This document shows positions 19,408 through 29,017 of a stretch of 64,000 nucleotides of DNA, in pieces. Within the stretch, counting starts at the first letter, position 1. Every line of letters starts with the position of its first letter. Where the stretch lies: the NCBI GenBank assembly GCA_011523705.1, contig WTGC01000004.1, positions 229,974 through 293,973 on the forward strand, given 5' to 3'. The DNA is from Chloroflexota bacterium. Lineage in GTDB: Bacteria > Chloroflexota > Anaerolineae > Aggregatilineales > Phototrophicaceae. Position numbers and translations under genes: made by a program. The notes beneath the pieces were generated by a model. That model ran no database searches and was not told where the DNA came from. It saw only the letters and a program-made list of their open reading frames with translations.

Positions 19408-21693
19408 TCAGGAATCAAGCACGAACTCCTCACCGTCGACATTGGCGGAAAACTTCAAGCCGCCGCCGCGCCTGCGGCTGGAGCTGATGCGCACCTCCGT
19501 GCCTTCCGGCGGATTGGCGCGCAGCAGAAAGTCGGCCAAGGGTTCGCGCAGATTGCGGCGCAGGATCCGGCGCAGAGGACGCGCGCCGAATTCGGGCTCG
19601 TCATTTTGCGCCAGCAGCCAGTTCTTGGCGCCTTGCGTAAAGGTCAGGGTTAATCCGCGCTCAATCGCCAGCTTGTTCTCCTTCTCGATCAACAAGTCCA
19701 GAATGAGCACAAAGTCATCGTCGCTCAGCGCATTGAAGAGGATCACTTCATCCAGCCGGTTGATGAACTCCGGTCGCAGGAATTCCAGCACTTCCTCCAT
19801 GATCATCTCGCGCAAGTCTTCGGTGATATGGCGCACCATCAAATGCTCGGAGCCGATATTACTGGTCAGAATCACCACCGCCTCGCTGAATCGCGCGATA
19901 TTGCCGCGGCCATCGGTAAGGCGGCCCTCTTCCATCACTTGCAGGAGCACATCCATGATGCGCGGGTGCGCCTTTTCGATCTCATCCAGCAAGACAATTG
20001 TGTAGGGCTGCTGCCTTATGCGCTCGGTGAGCTGCCCGCCTTCATCGCTGCCGACATAACCGACCGCCGAGCCAATCAGGCGGTTGATGCTGCTTTCGTC
20101 TTTGTATTCGCTCATATCGAGCGGGAAGAGATTCTCTTCGCTGCCGAACATGAAGTCGGCTAACACGCGCGCCAGCTCGGTTTTGCCGATGCCGGTAGGA
20201 CCCAAAAACAGGAAGGCGCCGATGGGACGACGCGGATCCTTGAGCCCGACGCGGGCGGTCTTGATGGCGCGGCTGACGGATTGCACCGCTTCTTCTTGCC
20301 CAATCAAGCGCAGACGCAGGTGGTCTTCCATATTGGCATAGCGCAGCCTCTCGTCCGCGCCCAGCTTGGCGACCGGGATGCCGGTCATTTGGCTCGTCAC
20401 TACGGCGACATCTTCAACATCAAGCGAGGCGTCATTGTTTTCCGGCTTGAAAGCCAAGTCGTCCTGTTTGCCCATGTTCACCATCGCCGCTGTGCGATGC
20501 AGCAACTGTTCCGCGCTCAATGGCAGCGGGCGGATGGTGAGAAAACGCTGCGCCATGCGCGCCGCCATCTTCAGCGCGTCGTGATCCACAGCGATTTCAT
20601 AATCCGATTCCAAATGGGGCGCGATCGTTTCCAGAATGCATACGGTCTCTTCAAGCGACGGTTCGTCCACGCGGATGACCTGGCTGTTTTCCATGATGGC
20701 GCTGACGCCTTGAATCCGCTCTTCGAATTCCTGCACGCTGGTTGTGCAGATGATGACAGGGTCATCACTCAGGAAAGCCTTCTGCACCAGCGATGTCGCT
20801 TTGTTGAAGTCGGCTTTGATCGGACCGCCGAAGAAACGATGAATCAGCGGCAGGAACAAGATGCCGCGCCGCGCCGCGCTCATACCCGCGCGAAATGCCT
20901 CCTGGTCGCCATCAAGCAGCGCCGTCTCACTGATCTGCACCAGATTCGAAAGCCCGGCCGGTCCCTTCTCTTCCGCCATTAAGAGCGCCAGGCTGTAAGC
21001 CAGCGTGCGCTTGCCGACGCCATCGGGACCGACCAGAACGATGTGGCGGTTGACCGACTGCGTCAAGACGTTGATCACGTTGCGAAGCAAATCTTCGCGA
21101 AAATGAACCGCGCGCAGCAAGCCGCGTTTCGCCCGCTTGACGAAGTCCACCGTCGTGCTGTCTTCGCGCGCCGGGATGATTTTGCTGGCGTCGCTGTAGG
21201 CGTCCTGTATCGCCTTGGGCGTGATGCTGAATTGGCGCAGGATGCCGCCCGTGCTCACCGATGACTCCGCCAGAACCGCCAGGGCGTGGTCGGTGTCGAT
21301 TTTCTGCTCGTTCATCGAGTTGGCGATCGTGAGCCCGTCATCCAATAAGACGATGCACTGTCGGCTGAGCGAAATCTTGCGGTTGCCGATGGCGACGAAG
21401 TCGAGACTGCCATCAGGATCCCGCCGCGATTGCGCAGCGACTTTGACTTGCCGCTCGAGGCGCTCGAGATCGACGCCGCGCGAGGTCTCGAACATCTTCA
21501 GCATGCGCCAAGCCGCCGTGTTCTCTCGCCGCAGCAGCGCCAGCAACACCATCTCCGGCATGATCGACGACTTGCGGAAGTCTTTCAACATCGGCGCCGC
21601 GTCGTTCAGGACGGCGTCCATGTCCTTCGAAATCAGATCGGGATTCAGCGTAGACATTGGCCAGCGAAATCCTCTGCCTTGCTCGTCACTCAA
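19408..21693 (-). CDS. Clp-family AAA+ ATPase (ClpA/B/C-like), atypical first AAA module
   Basis: 761 aa; second module intact (GPTGIGKTELARVLA, IVLLDEIEKAHP, FINRLDEVILF, GARPLRR); first module has Walker A GPDGVGKRT but no clear Walker B. Confidence 0.9.
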   Translation of the reverse strand: MSDEQGRGFRWPMSTLNPDLISKDMDAVLNDAAPMLKDFRKSSIMPEMVLLALLRRENTAAWRMLKMFETSRGVDLERLERQVKVAAQSRRDPDGSLDFVAIGNRKISLSRQCIVLLDDGLTIANSMNEQKIDTDHALAVLAESSVSTGGILRQFSITPKAIQDAYSDASKIIPAREDSTTVDFVKRAKRGLLRAVHFREDLLRNVINVLTQSVNRHIVLVGPDGVGKRTLAYSLALLMAEEKGPAGLSNLVQISETALLDGDQEAFRAGMSAARRGILFLPLIHRFFGGPIKADFNKATSLVQKAFLSDDPVIICTTSVQEFEERIQGVSAIMENSQVIRVDEPSLEETVCILETIAPHLESDYEIAVDHDALKMAARMAQRFLTIRPLPLSAEQLLHRTAAMVNMGKQDDLAFKPENNDASLDVEDVAVVTSQMTGIPVAKLGADERLRYANMEDHLRLRLIGQEEAVQSVSRAIKTARVGLKDPRRPIGAFLFLGPTGIGKTELARVLADFMFGSEENLFPLDMSEYKDESSINRLIGSAVGYVGSDEGGQLTERIRQQPYTIVLLDEIEKAHPRIMDVLLQVMEEGRLTDGRGNIARFSEAVVILTSNIGSEHLMVRHITEDLREMIMEEVLEFLRPEFINRLDEVILFNALSDDDFVLILDLLIEKENKLAIERGLTLTFTQGAKNWLLAQNDEPEFGARPLRRILRRNLREPLADFLLRANPPEGTEVRISSSRRRGGGLKFSANVDGEEFVLDS

Positions 21694-21862
21694 ACTCGCC
21701 CTGGGCGCATGGTCATTATAGCTTAGGATGCCGCGCCCCGAACAGATTATCTCGCATCCGACGTATGAATATCGTCAGAATTTGAATGGCGCCAGCAGGG
21801 TATCTGATAGCTCTCCCCTGTTTACGTTGCACGTTACAAGAAGGCGTTACAGCGCCGCGCGT

Positions 21863-21981
21863 AGGTCGCGTAGACACTGACCGCCGACACTGCGGTTCAA
21901 ACGCCCCTACACGTTTGCGTTTTGATTAAGATTCGTAGGGGCGAGGTCGCGTAGACACTGACCGCCGGCGGTGACTCGCCC
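21863..21981. repeat. tandem intergenic repeat pair with GTAGGGGCGA-type palindromic arms
   Basis: AGGTCGCGTAGACACTGACCGCCG occurs at 21863-21886 and again at 21944-21967; GTAGGGGCGAG (21935-21945) faces CTCGCCC (21975-21981). Confidence 0.75.
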
Positions 21982-22118
21982 ACTGTATTCCGTCTGCACA
22001 ACAGCATTCAACGCATCTTGCGTGGGCGGCGGCATTGTCGCGCGTGTGTCCGCATCGGTTCGTGCTGCGCGGTTCACGTCAACGTCAGCGTGTCAAGCCT
22101 GCTAGAGCCCGTTTGACA

Positions 22119-24257
22119 CTAGAACTCGTTTTTCTGTACGAACATGAAGTGCAGAAAGTTGTACAAATCCTCACCGGCGAGCAGCCGCGGCCGCGCGCGG
22201 TCGTCAATGATGCCAGGGAAAAGCTCGACCGCTAGCAGGTTGCCATCATAGATATACAGCGTGTCGAGGAAAAAGCGCCGATTGCCCCAAGGCAGCTGAT
22301 CGAAGAACAGATTGCCCAAACCGTAATGGATGAAGGCGGTCTCGCCCCGTCGCGTCTGATAAAACTCGAAAGTCATCGGTTTATGTTCGGCTGTGCCGAT
22401 CACGATGTCTGCGCCCCATTCGGCATAGGTCTGATAATCGAGACGCTGCTGATGCATCGGCTGGAATGCTTCAAATTCCCGGTACTGAACCGTCATCAAA
22501 ACGAGATCAACCTCAGCCGCCAGCTGCGGCAAGGTTTCGCGCAGCCAGCCGCCGCGGCAATAGGCGTTGCCGGGCCGCCGTCCCCCGAGCGCATCGGAGT
22601 CGTCATTGGCGAAGGCGTAGTAAGGACCGATATTGTTGCAAGCCAGCCAGCCGATTCTCGAGCCATTGTGCTCCAGGATCAGCGGCTGCCGCGCACCCTC
22701 AAGATCTCGTCCGCCGCCGACCAGGGCGAATCCCTGTTCCTCAAAGTAATCTAAGGTATCCTCGAAGGTCTGGTATCCAAAATCGTTGATGTGGTTGCCG
22801 CTGAGATCGACGACGTCCACATCCAGGATATCGAATATCCGCGCGTGGTCGCGCAGCATACACAGGCTGTTCACACCACCCAGCTCAACGCCGGTATGCC
22901 GAGGGCAAGCCGGCGCGATGGAAGCTTCGTGCGTGATATGAAAATAATCCGCCCGGCGCGCGTAGTCGCGTATGCCGCTGGCCGCCCGCTCCACACCGAT
23001 GGCTTCGACCGCCGGCAGCGTGTGGCGGGCGATGGCTGTCGTGCCCGAAAGCGTGATGCGCGTCAAGCTTTCGCTTCTGAAGTTGGGCGCCTCGCTTTGG
23101 AAGACGAGCGGATAACGCGCCAACTGATCGACGACCGGAACATCATCCAGCCACAATGGGCGAAGACGCAAGTGAAGCTGGTCAAAAGGCAAAAGCGTGT
23201 AGCTCTGCTTATCGCGCCAGAGAGCCGGAAACAATCTAGTATCGGGCACGATCTGAATATGCGGATGCAGAATGATGCCGTGCCGGCGCAATCGGTCTCC
23301 GTTGGATTCGCTGAGAATCAGCCGCTCATCAAGCCCGCCCACAAGCAGATCCGTCAGTTCTACTGAGTCAATCGATGTGCGCAAGGCGCCGAAGCCGGCC
23401 GCCGGCAGCCACAATTCCAGACCGTCTTCCGTCGCTTGCTCAAGCGCCGCTTCAGGCGCTGCGGAGCCGTCAAGCGCACTCGCATAAAAGTTTAGGTAGG
23501 CGTCGATGTATCGCCGCCAGGACGCTTCGCTGTGATCGCCGCCGGGCTGCACGACATAGTGGTGCGAGACGCCGCCATTGCGCAAGATCACGTGCATGCG
23601 GTCGATGCCGTCAGCGGCATGATCGTTCGTGCCCCGGTCGATCCACAACTGCAAATGCGTGTCGGATCTCAGGCTCTGCGCCAGATTGAGCGGGTTGTCT
23701 GCTGGCTCGGCGTGCTCGCGGTCAAAATAGGGACTGTGCCCGCCGATGGCGACGAACTCGCCCGGGAATCGCAAACCGAGATGGAAAGCCCAGAAGCCCC
23801 CGCGCGAAATGCCGCCGATCGCGCGCGTGCCGTTGATGCGATAACGCCCCTCCGCCTGACTCAACAGGTCGAGCAAGATCCTGTCGTAGCTGATGCCGTT
23901 AAAGTGGTTCTTGTTCGCGATGGATCCGCCATAGGGCATCAGGACGATCATGGGCGGCGCATTCTTTTGCTGAATTGCTGTTTCCAGCGCGTTCAAGAAG
24001 CCCAAGCGCGTCCATTGACTGTCGTCGGCGTCCGAGCCGTGCAAGAGCAGCAGCAGCGGATAAGACTCATCAGTCGCCTGATAACAGGGCGGCAGATAAA
24101 CGGTGTATTTCCGCTCATGGCTGGAGATTGCGCTGAGATAGGTCTCCCGCGAGAGTGTTCCGGCTTCCGCACAGTCCTCGTTTTGCGCTTGAAGGCCAGA
24201 CGTGATCGCCAGCCACGCGATCGCAACGATGAAAGTTGCAAAGATTGACCGATGCAA
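22119..24257 (-). CDS. exported two-domain protein: N-terminal alpha/beta-hydrolase esterase plus C-terminal CapA (PGA-capsule metallophosphatase)-like domain
   Basis: 712 aa; signal peptide, esterase YPLLLLLHGSDADDSQW, GGISRGGFWAFHLGLRFP, GGDHSEASWRRYIDAYLNFYA; CapA-like VDVVDLSGNHINDFGYQTFEDTLDYFEEQGFALVGGGRDLEGARQPL, IHYGLGNLFFDQ. Confidence 0.85.
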   Translation of the reverse strand: MHRSIFATFIVAIAWLAITSGLQAQNEDCAEAGTLSRETYLSAISSHERKYTVYLPPCYQATDESYPLLLLLHGSDADDSQWTRLGFLNALETAIQQKNAPPMIVLMPYGGSIANKNHFNGISYDRILLDLLSQAEGRYRINGTRAIGGISRGGFWAFHLGLRFPGEFVAIGGHSPYFDREHAEPADNPLNLAQSLRSDTHLQLWIDRGTNDHAADGIDRMHVILRNGGVSHHYVVQPGGDHSEASWRRYIDAYLNFYASALDGSAAPEAALEQATEDGLELWLPAAGFGALRTSIDSVELTDLLVGGLDERLILSESNGDRLRRHGIILHPHIQIVPDTRLFPALWRDKQSYTLLPFDQLHLRLRPLWLDDVPVVDQLARYPLVFQSEAPNFRSESLTRITLSGTTAIARHTLPAVEAIGVERAASGIRDYARRADYFHITHEASIAPACPRHTGVELGGVNSLCMLRDHARIFDILDVDVVDLSGNHINDFGYQTFEDTLDYFEEQGFALVGGGRDLEGARQPLILEHNGSRIGWLACNNIGPYYAFANDDSDALGGRRPGNAYCRGGWLRETLPQLAAEVDLVLMTVQYREFEAFQPMHQQRLDYQTYAEWGADIVIGTAEHKPMTFEFYQTRRGETAFIHYGLGNLFFDQLPWGNRRFFLDTLYIYDGNLLAVELFPGIIDDRARPRLLAGEDLYNFLHFMFVQKNEF

Positions 24258-24335
24258 AATAACTCCGTCAAATGAAATGACGAATGAATGATGGGGGTAA
24301 GGATATCAAATGGCGCCGGGAATGGCAGAGGCGGT

Positions 24336-25160
24336 TCAGCCCTCTTCCGAGATTTCGCCCAGTCGATAGCCGATGCCGCGCACGTTGACGATCAGGTCGA
24401 TGTCCCCAAGGCGCCTTAGCTTTCGCCTCAGGTTGCTCACGTGCGGACGAATGACTTCGCGCGCTTCCGTTTCTTCCGCATGATATCCACGCACTTCGCG
24501 CACCAATTCGTGGCAGGATACGACGCGGCTGCGATGCGCCGCAAGATACAGCAGCAGGTCAAACTCCGTCGGCGTCAAACCGACCGACCCGGCGTCGGAC
24601 TCGATCTGATATTTGCCGGGCAAGATGGAGAGCGGACCGAGACAGATGGCGTTGCCGCGCAGGGGCATGCGTTCACGAATCTCCGCCGCGCCCCTTTCCA
24701 TATCGCGCGTGGCGGCGGCGCCAGTGTCCGAGACTTCACGCGCCAATTCCGAGACCGTTCGTTCGATGGTATCCAGCAGGCGGCGGCGGCGCGTCAGGCT
24801 GCGCGCGTTTGCAATGCCACGTTCTACGCTCTCGCGGATATCATCGCTGGAGCAGGGCTTGATCAAGAAATCGTGGGCGCCGTGCCGCAGCGCCTGAATC
24901 GCCGTTTCGACATTCGCCTGCGCGGTCATTAACACAACCATGGCATCCGGCGCTGCATGTTTGATGCCTTGCAACACTCTTATGCCATCCATTCCGGGCA
25001 GGTCAATTTCACAGAGGACGAGATCAAAGTCTGTCTTGTCGTAACGTTCGAGCGCCGCTTCGCCGCTGCTCTCTTCCGAAACCAGGTAGCCAACGCGCTG
25101 CAACGCTTTGCTCACGGTATAGCGATTGACGCCATCGGCGTCCACGAGCAGAAGTCGCAT
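24336..25160 (-). CDS. response regulator with OmpR-type winged-helix DNA-binding domain
   Basis: MRLLLVDADGVNRYTVSKAL, receiver LVLCEIDLPGMDGIRVL, C-terminal LTPTEFDLLLYLAAHRSRVVS...VNVRGIGYRLG. ORF extends to 25259; start uncertain. Confidence 0.9.
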   Translation of the reverse strand: MRLLLVDADGVNRYTVSKALQRVGYLVSEESSGEAALERYDKTDFDLVLCEIDLPGMDGIRVLQGIKHAAPDAMVVLMTAQANVETAIQALRHGAHDFLIKPCSSDDIRESVERGIANARSLTRRRRLLDTIERTVSELAREVSDTGAAATRDMERGAAEIRERMPLRGNAICLGPLSILPGKYQIESDAGSVGLTPTEFDLLLYLAAHRSRVVSCHELVREVRGYHAEETEAREVIRPHVSNLRRKLRRLGDIDLIVNVRGIGYRLGEISEEG

Positions 25161-25280
25161 GAGCTGTCTCTCAGCCATTGTGGCCACCAGGCCCGATACC
25201 CTTGGATACCAGGAATTATATAGGATGTCGGCAGTGCGGGAAAACGTATTGACCGTCAAATCCTGTGCAGAAACAGGCGC

Positions 25281-26684
25281 TCAAGCCAGCGTCAGCGTTA
25301 TGACATCGGCCTCGCGCAGACCCTCACTGGCGACATCGGCCAGATGCCAGGTATCGCCCAGGCAGATGGCAATGATTTGGTCGTCAGCGCAAATCAAAGG
25401 AATCCGATCACGGATGTCGCGCCGGATCTTGCGGTCAATCATCCAAGCCTTGATTTTGCGCGATCGCCCGCCCATCCCTTTTGGTTTGAAGCGGTCGCCC
25501 GGGCGCCGAGTGCGCAGCCGAAGCTCAAGACCGGCCGGCAGCCGCAGCCTGACGCCTTCGCCTTCCAAATGCCCACCGGGAGACAGACAGATCGTCAATC
25601 CCTGAAACAGAAGCGGGGCGCCAAGCCGCAGCGGCTTATCAGTCGCAATCGGGATCAAGCGATACCGCTCATGCTCGACACCGGCTTCCTTCCGCTCGAT
25701 ACTGATATCGTCATATCCCTTTCGCATCTGAAGACCGCCGCTGATATCGCGGCGAGAACCGGTGAGAGGCTCGCCCGACCAAGCGATTAAATCCAGGGTG
25801 AGCGCGTGCGACAGAGAAGCGGAATCGCCTGACAATTGGCGACAGGCGGTCTGGATGAAGCGCCGCTGCAGCGCCGGATGCAGGGCGGCGAATTCGGCTG
25901 CATTTATCTGCCAGCGGTCCGCATGGACCCTAACTGACGGCATGACGGTCCTGTCAACTTGCGCGGCGATGAAGTCCTCATCGACGCCGGCGGACTCGGC
26001 CAAGCGCTCAAACGCAGCCAGCAGATCGGGATTCAAACGCCTCAGTGTGGGGATCACCTCATGGCGCAAGTAATTCCTGCGAAATCTTGTATCGGCATTG
26101 CTCTCATCAACGCGAAAAGGCAGCTCGTGCTCGCGGCAATAGGCTTCCAGTTCATGCTTTGCGATGCGCAGCAGGGGCCGGACCAGGCGAATGCCGGCAT
26201 GGTCAGGCATATCCGATACGACCTGCATGCCGCGCAATCCGCGCGCGCCGCTGCCGCGAATAATGTTCATGAGAATGGTCTCGGCCTGGTCCTGCGCATG
26301 GTGCCCGACGGCGACGCAGCATCCGCCCTGGTCGCGCGCGACTTGGGCAAGAAAGTCATAGCGGGCGCGCCGCGCCGCCGCCTCAATGCCAACTCCCCAA
26401 TTTGCCGACAGCGCAGGGACGTCAGCCTGACCCAGGGTGCAGGGAAGGCGCCAGCTAGACGCCAGACCAGCGACGAATTCCAGGTCCTGCTGCCCGGCTT
26501 TGGCTCGAAGGCCGTGATCGAGCGAAGCGACATGGAGCTCAATACCAAGCGCGCCCTTGGAGCGCTTCAAGAGATGGAGCAGCGCCACCGAGTCGCTGCC
26601 GCCGGAAACGGCGACGACTGCCAAGTCCCCTCTGAAAATCGCGTCATGCCGTCTGAGCGTATTCAAAACCCGGTCAAGAATCAT
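25281..26684 (-). CDS. tilS: tRNA(Ile)-lysidine synthase
   Basis: AVVAVSGGSDSVALLHLL PP-loop, AVGHHAQDQAETILMNIIRGSGARGL, NYLRHEVIPTLRRLNP. Start chosen at MILDRVLNTL; ORF extends to 26810. Confidence 0.95.
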   Translation of the reverse strand: MILDRVLNTLRRHDAIFRGDLAVVAVSGGSDSVALLHLLKRSKGALGIELHVASLDHGLRAKAGQQDLEFVAGLASSWRLPCTLGQADVPALSANWGVGIEAAARRARYDFLAQVARDQGGCCVAVGHHAQDQAETILMNIIRGSGARGLRGMQVVSDMPDHAGIRLVRPLLRIAKHELEAYCREHELPFRVDESNADTRFRRNYLRHEVIPTLRRLNPDLLAAFERLAESAGVDEDFIAAQVDRTVMPSVRVHADRWQINAAEFAALHPALQRRFIQTACRQLSGDSASLSHALTLDLIAWSGEPLTGSRRDISGGLQMRKGYDDISIERKEAGVEHERYRLIPIATDKPLRLGAPLLFQGLTICLSPGGHLEGEGVRLRLPAGLELRLRTRRPGDRFKPKGMGGRSRKIKAWMIDRKIRRDIRDRIPLICADDQIIAICLGDTWHLADVASEGLREADVITLTLA

Positions 26685-26805
26685 TGCGTATAAAGTTACG
26701 AATCGCCTTAGCTCACCGAATGCAACTCCATCATAACCTCGCGCGGTCATCTTGTGAACAATGCGTGAATCGGTGCTATATTTGATTGAAGCGAATGAAC
26801 GAAAT

Positions 26806-26817
26806 GCCAACGTTGGC
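26806..26817. promoter_or_regulatory. perfect 12-bp palindrome GCCAACGTTGGC upstream of mreB, possible operator
   Basis: Sequence read directly; lies 44 bp upstream of the -10 element. Confidence 0.3.
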
Positions 26818-26857
26818 GTAACGTTGAGCGTGGCAAATATTCGTTAATGTTGAACTA

Positions 26858-26866
26858 TGATATAAT
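26858..26866 (+). promoter_or_regulatory. extended -10 promoter of mreB
   Basis: TGATATAAT matches TGnTATAAT, 33 bp upstream of the start codon at 26900; weak -35. Confidence 0.5.
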
Positions 26867-26899
26867 GCGCGGCGTACGCGTTTCGTCGAGGTTTCATTA

Positions 26900-27961
26900 G
26901 TGCTTAGTCCCCTGGACTTCCTCTTCGGGCTGTTTTCGCTCGACATTGGCATTGACTTGGGTACCGCGTATACCTTGGTGTATGTACGCGGCAAGGGCAT
27001 CGTCATCAATGAGCCCTCCTTCGTCGCGATTGACCGCAAGACCAGAGCGCCGATTGAAGTTGGCGCGCGCGCCAAAGAAATGTGGAGCAAGAATCCGAAA
27101 GATATTTTGATCGTCCGACCGCTGCGGGACGGCGTCATCAGCGAGTACGAAATCACCGCTCGCATGTTGGATTATCTAATCAAGAAAGCGCATGAGCAGA
27201 GCTGGGTGCCGGTGCCCCGGCCGCGCGTCGTGGTCGGCATACCGAGTGGGGTCACCGAGGTCGAAAAGCGCGCGGTCATTGAAGCGACGCTGGACGCCGG
27301 CGCCCGCGAAGCCCACCTCATTGAAGAACCGGTGGCGGCCGCCATCGGCGCCAACCTGCCGGTGCTGGAGACACGCGGTAGCATGGTGGTGGACATCGGC
27401 GGCGGCACGACCGAAGTCGCGCTTTTTTCCCTGGGCGGCATCGTCATCAGCCGCTCAATTCGCGTGGCCGGCGACGAAATGGACGAAGACATTGTGCAGC
27501 ACCTGCGCAACAAGCACAATTTGCTTATTGGAGAGCCGACAGCGGAAAAGGCGAAGATCGATATCGGCTCGGCTTATCCCTTGCCGCAAGAGCGCACCTA
27601 TATGGTCAAAGGCAGAAACCTGAATACCGGCTTGCCTGATTCCGTCGAGGTCAGTTCCATCGAAATTCGGGAAGCGATCGGCGGCTCCGTCAGCATCATC
27701 ATCGACACGGTGAAGGACGCGCTTGACGATACGCCGCCTGAATTGGTCGCCGACCTGATGGAAAGCGGGATCACGATTGCCGGCGGCGGCGGGCAACTGC
27801 GCGGTCTGGACGAACGCTTGCGCGAGGAAGTCAATATCCGTTCCTGGCTCGCCGATGACGCGATGACCTGCGTCGCCCGCGGCGCGGGCCGCGTTCTGGA
27901 AGACTACAACAACCTGCGCCGTCTGCTCACTGGACCCGAACGCGGCAGCACGCGACATTAG
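26900..27961 (+). CDS. mreB: rod shape-determining protein MreB
   Basis: 353 aa; DIGIDLGTAYTLVYVRGKGIVINEPS, MVVDIGGGTTEVALFSLGGI, ITIAGGGGQLRGLDERL. GTG start. Confidence 0.97.
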   Translation: MLSPLDFLFGLFSLDIGIDLGTAYTLVYVRGKGIVINEPSFVAIDRKTRAPIEVGARAKEMWSKNPKDILIVRPLRDGVISEYEITARMLDYLIKKAHEQSWVPVPRPRVVVGIPSGVTEVEKRAVIEATLDAGAREAHLIEEPVAAAIGANLPVLETRGSMVVDIGGGTTEVALFSLGGIVISRSIRVAGDEMDEDIVQHLRNKHNLLIGEPTAEKAKIDIGSAYPLPQERTYMVKGRNLNTGLPDSVEVSSIEIREAIGGSVSIIIDTVKDALDDTPPELVADLMESGITIAGGGGQLRGLDERLREEVNIRSWLADDAMTCVARGAGRVLEDYNNLRRLLTGPERGSTRH

Positions 27962-28164
27962 CCTTGAACTATAGGTTGCGTTCTAGTCCTACAGCCAGCC
28001 GCGCTTTCCCGTCTCAATCAGCCCGTTTTGCCACAACTCAGGCGTAAACCAGTCCAGAGATCCGCGCTGAAGACGATGGTTTCGTGATTCTGTGCGCGCC
28101 AAGTTCTTTCAAGCGAGGGCTTGTGCTAACATAGGGCTAACTGCGCTGGCGGGAGATCTTTAGA

Positions 28165-29016
28165 TTGAGAACAATTCGCCAATCCGGCCGAATACTGGCG
28201 CTGATTCTGATGCTCAGCTTGTGCGGCGGCTTGGTTCTGCTGAGCCTCGCTGGCATATTGGCGCCGGCCGAAACGGTGGTTGCCGCGCCTCTGAACGGGC
28301 TCTCGGGCCTGTTTAACCGCGTCTCGCTCTCGATCAATGCCGCCTTTGAAGAGCTGAACAGCCTGGGGCAGCTGCGGGAACGGATCGCCGCGCTGGAAGA
28401 ACAACTCGCCCGCCGTCAAGTCGAACTGATCGAATTGCGCGAGGCGGCCAGTGATTACGTTCGGCTGCGGGATCTGCTCGCTTATACAGCGCCTTTGGAA
28501 GATCAGGAATTCCTGCCCGCGGACGTCATCGCCATTGAACAGACCGGGATCGCGCGCAGCATCATCATCAACCGCGGCACCCGCGATGGCATTGCTCGCG
28601 GCATGCCGGTCACCACTGAATTGGGGCTGGTGGGCAGAATCATTGACGTCAGCGCGAACGCGGCGCAGGTGCAGTTGATCAACGACGAGAACAGCGCTGT
28701 GAGCTCCCGCCTGCAGACGACCCGCGCGCATGGCAGCATCATTGGACAAGCCTCCGGCGTGCTGCGGCTCACAATGGTCGACCTGGACGAGCTGATTGAG
28801 CAAGGCGACCTCGTCATCACCTCGGGGCTAGGCGGCAACTTCCCGCCCGATATCGTGGTCGGCCAGGTGACCAGCGTCCGCCAATTCGAGTTCGAGCTAT
28901 TTCAGGAAGCCGAGGTTCGCAGCCTCTTTGACTTTGACACGCTGGAATTGGTGCTGGTCATCACCAGTTTTGAGCCGATCGACCTGATGATCTTCGAGGA
29001 GACGGGCGGAAATTGA
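28165..29016 (+). CDS. mreC: rod shape-determining protein MreC
   Basis: 283 aa; N-terminal TM plus coiled coil, RSIIINRGTRDGIARGMPVTTELGLVGRIIDVS, LVITSGLGGNFPPDIVVGQV. Confidence 0.95.
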   Translation: MRTIRQSGRILALILMLSLCGGLVLLSLAGILAPAETVVAAPLNGLSGLFNRVSLSINAAFEELNSLGQLRERIAALEEQLARRQVELIELREAASDYVRLRDLLAYTAPLEDQEFLPADVIAIEQTGIARSIIINRGTRDGIARGMPVTTELGLVGRIIDVSANAAQVQLINDENSAVSSRLQTTRAHGSIIGQASGVLRLTMVDLDELIEQGDLVITSGLGGNFPPDIVVGQVTSVRQFEFELFQEAEVRSLFDFDTLELVLVITSFEPIDLMIFEETGGN

Positions 29017-29017
29017 T

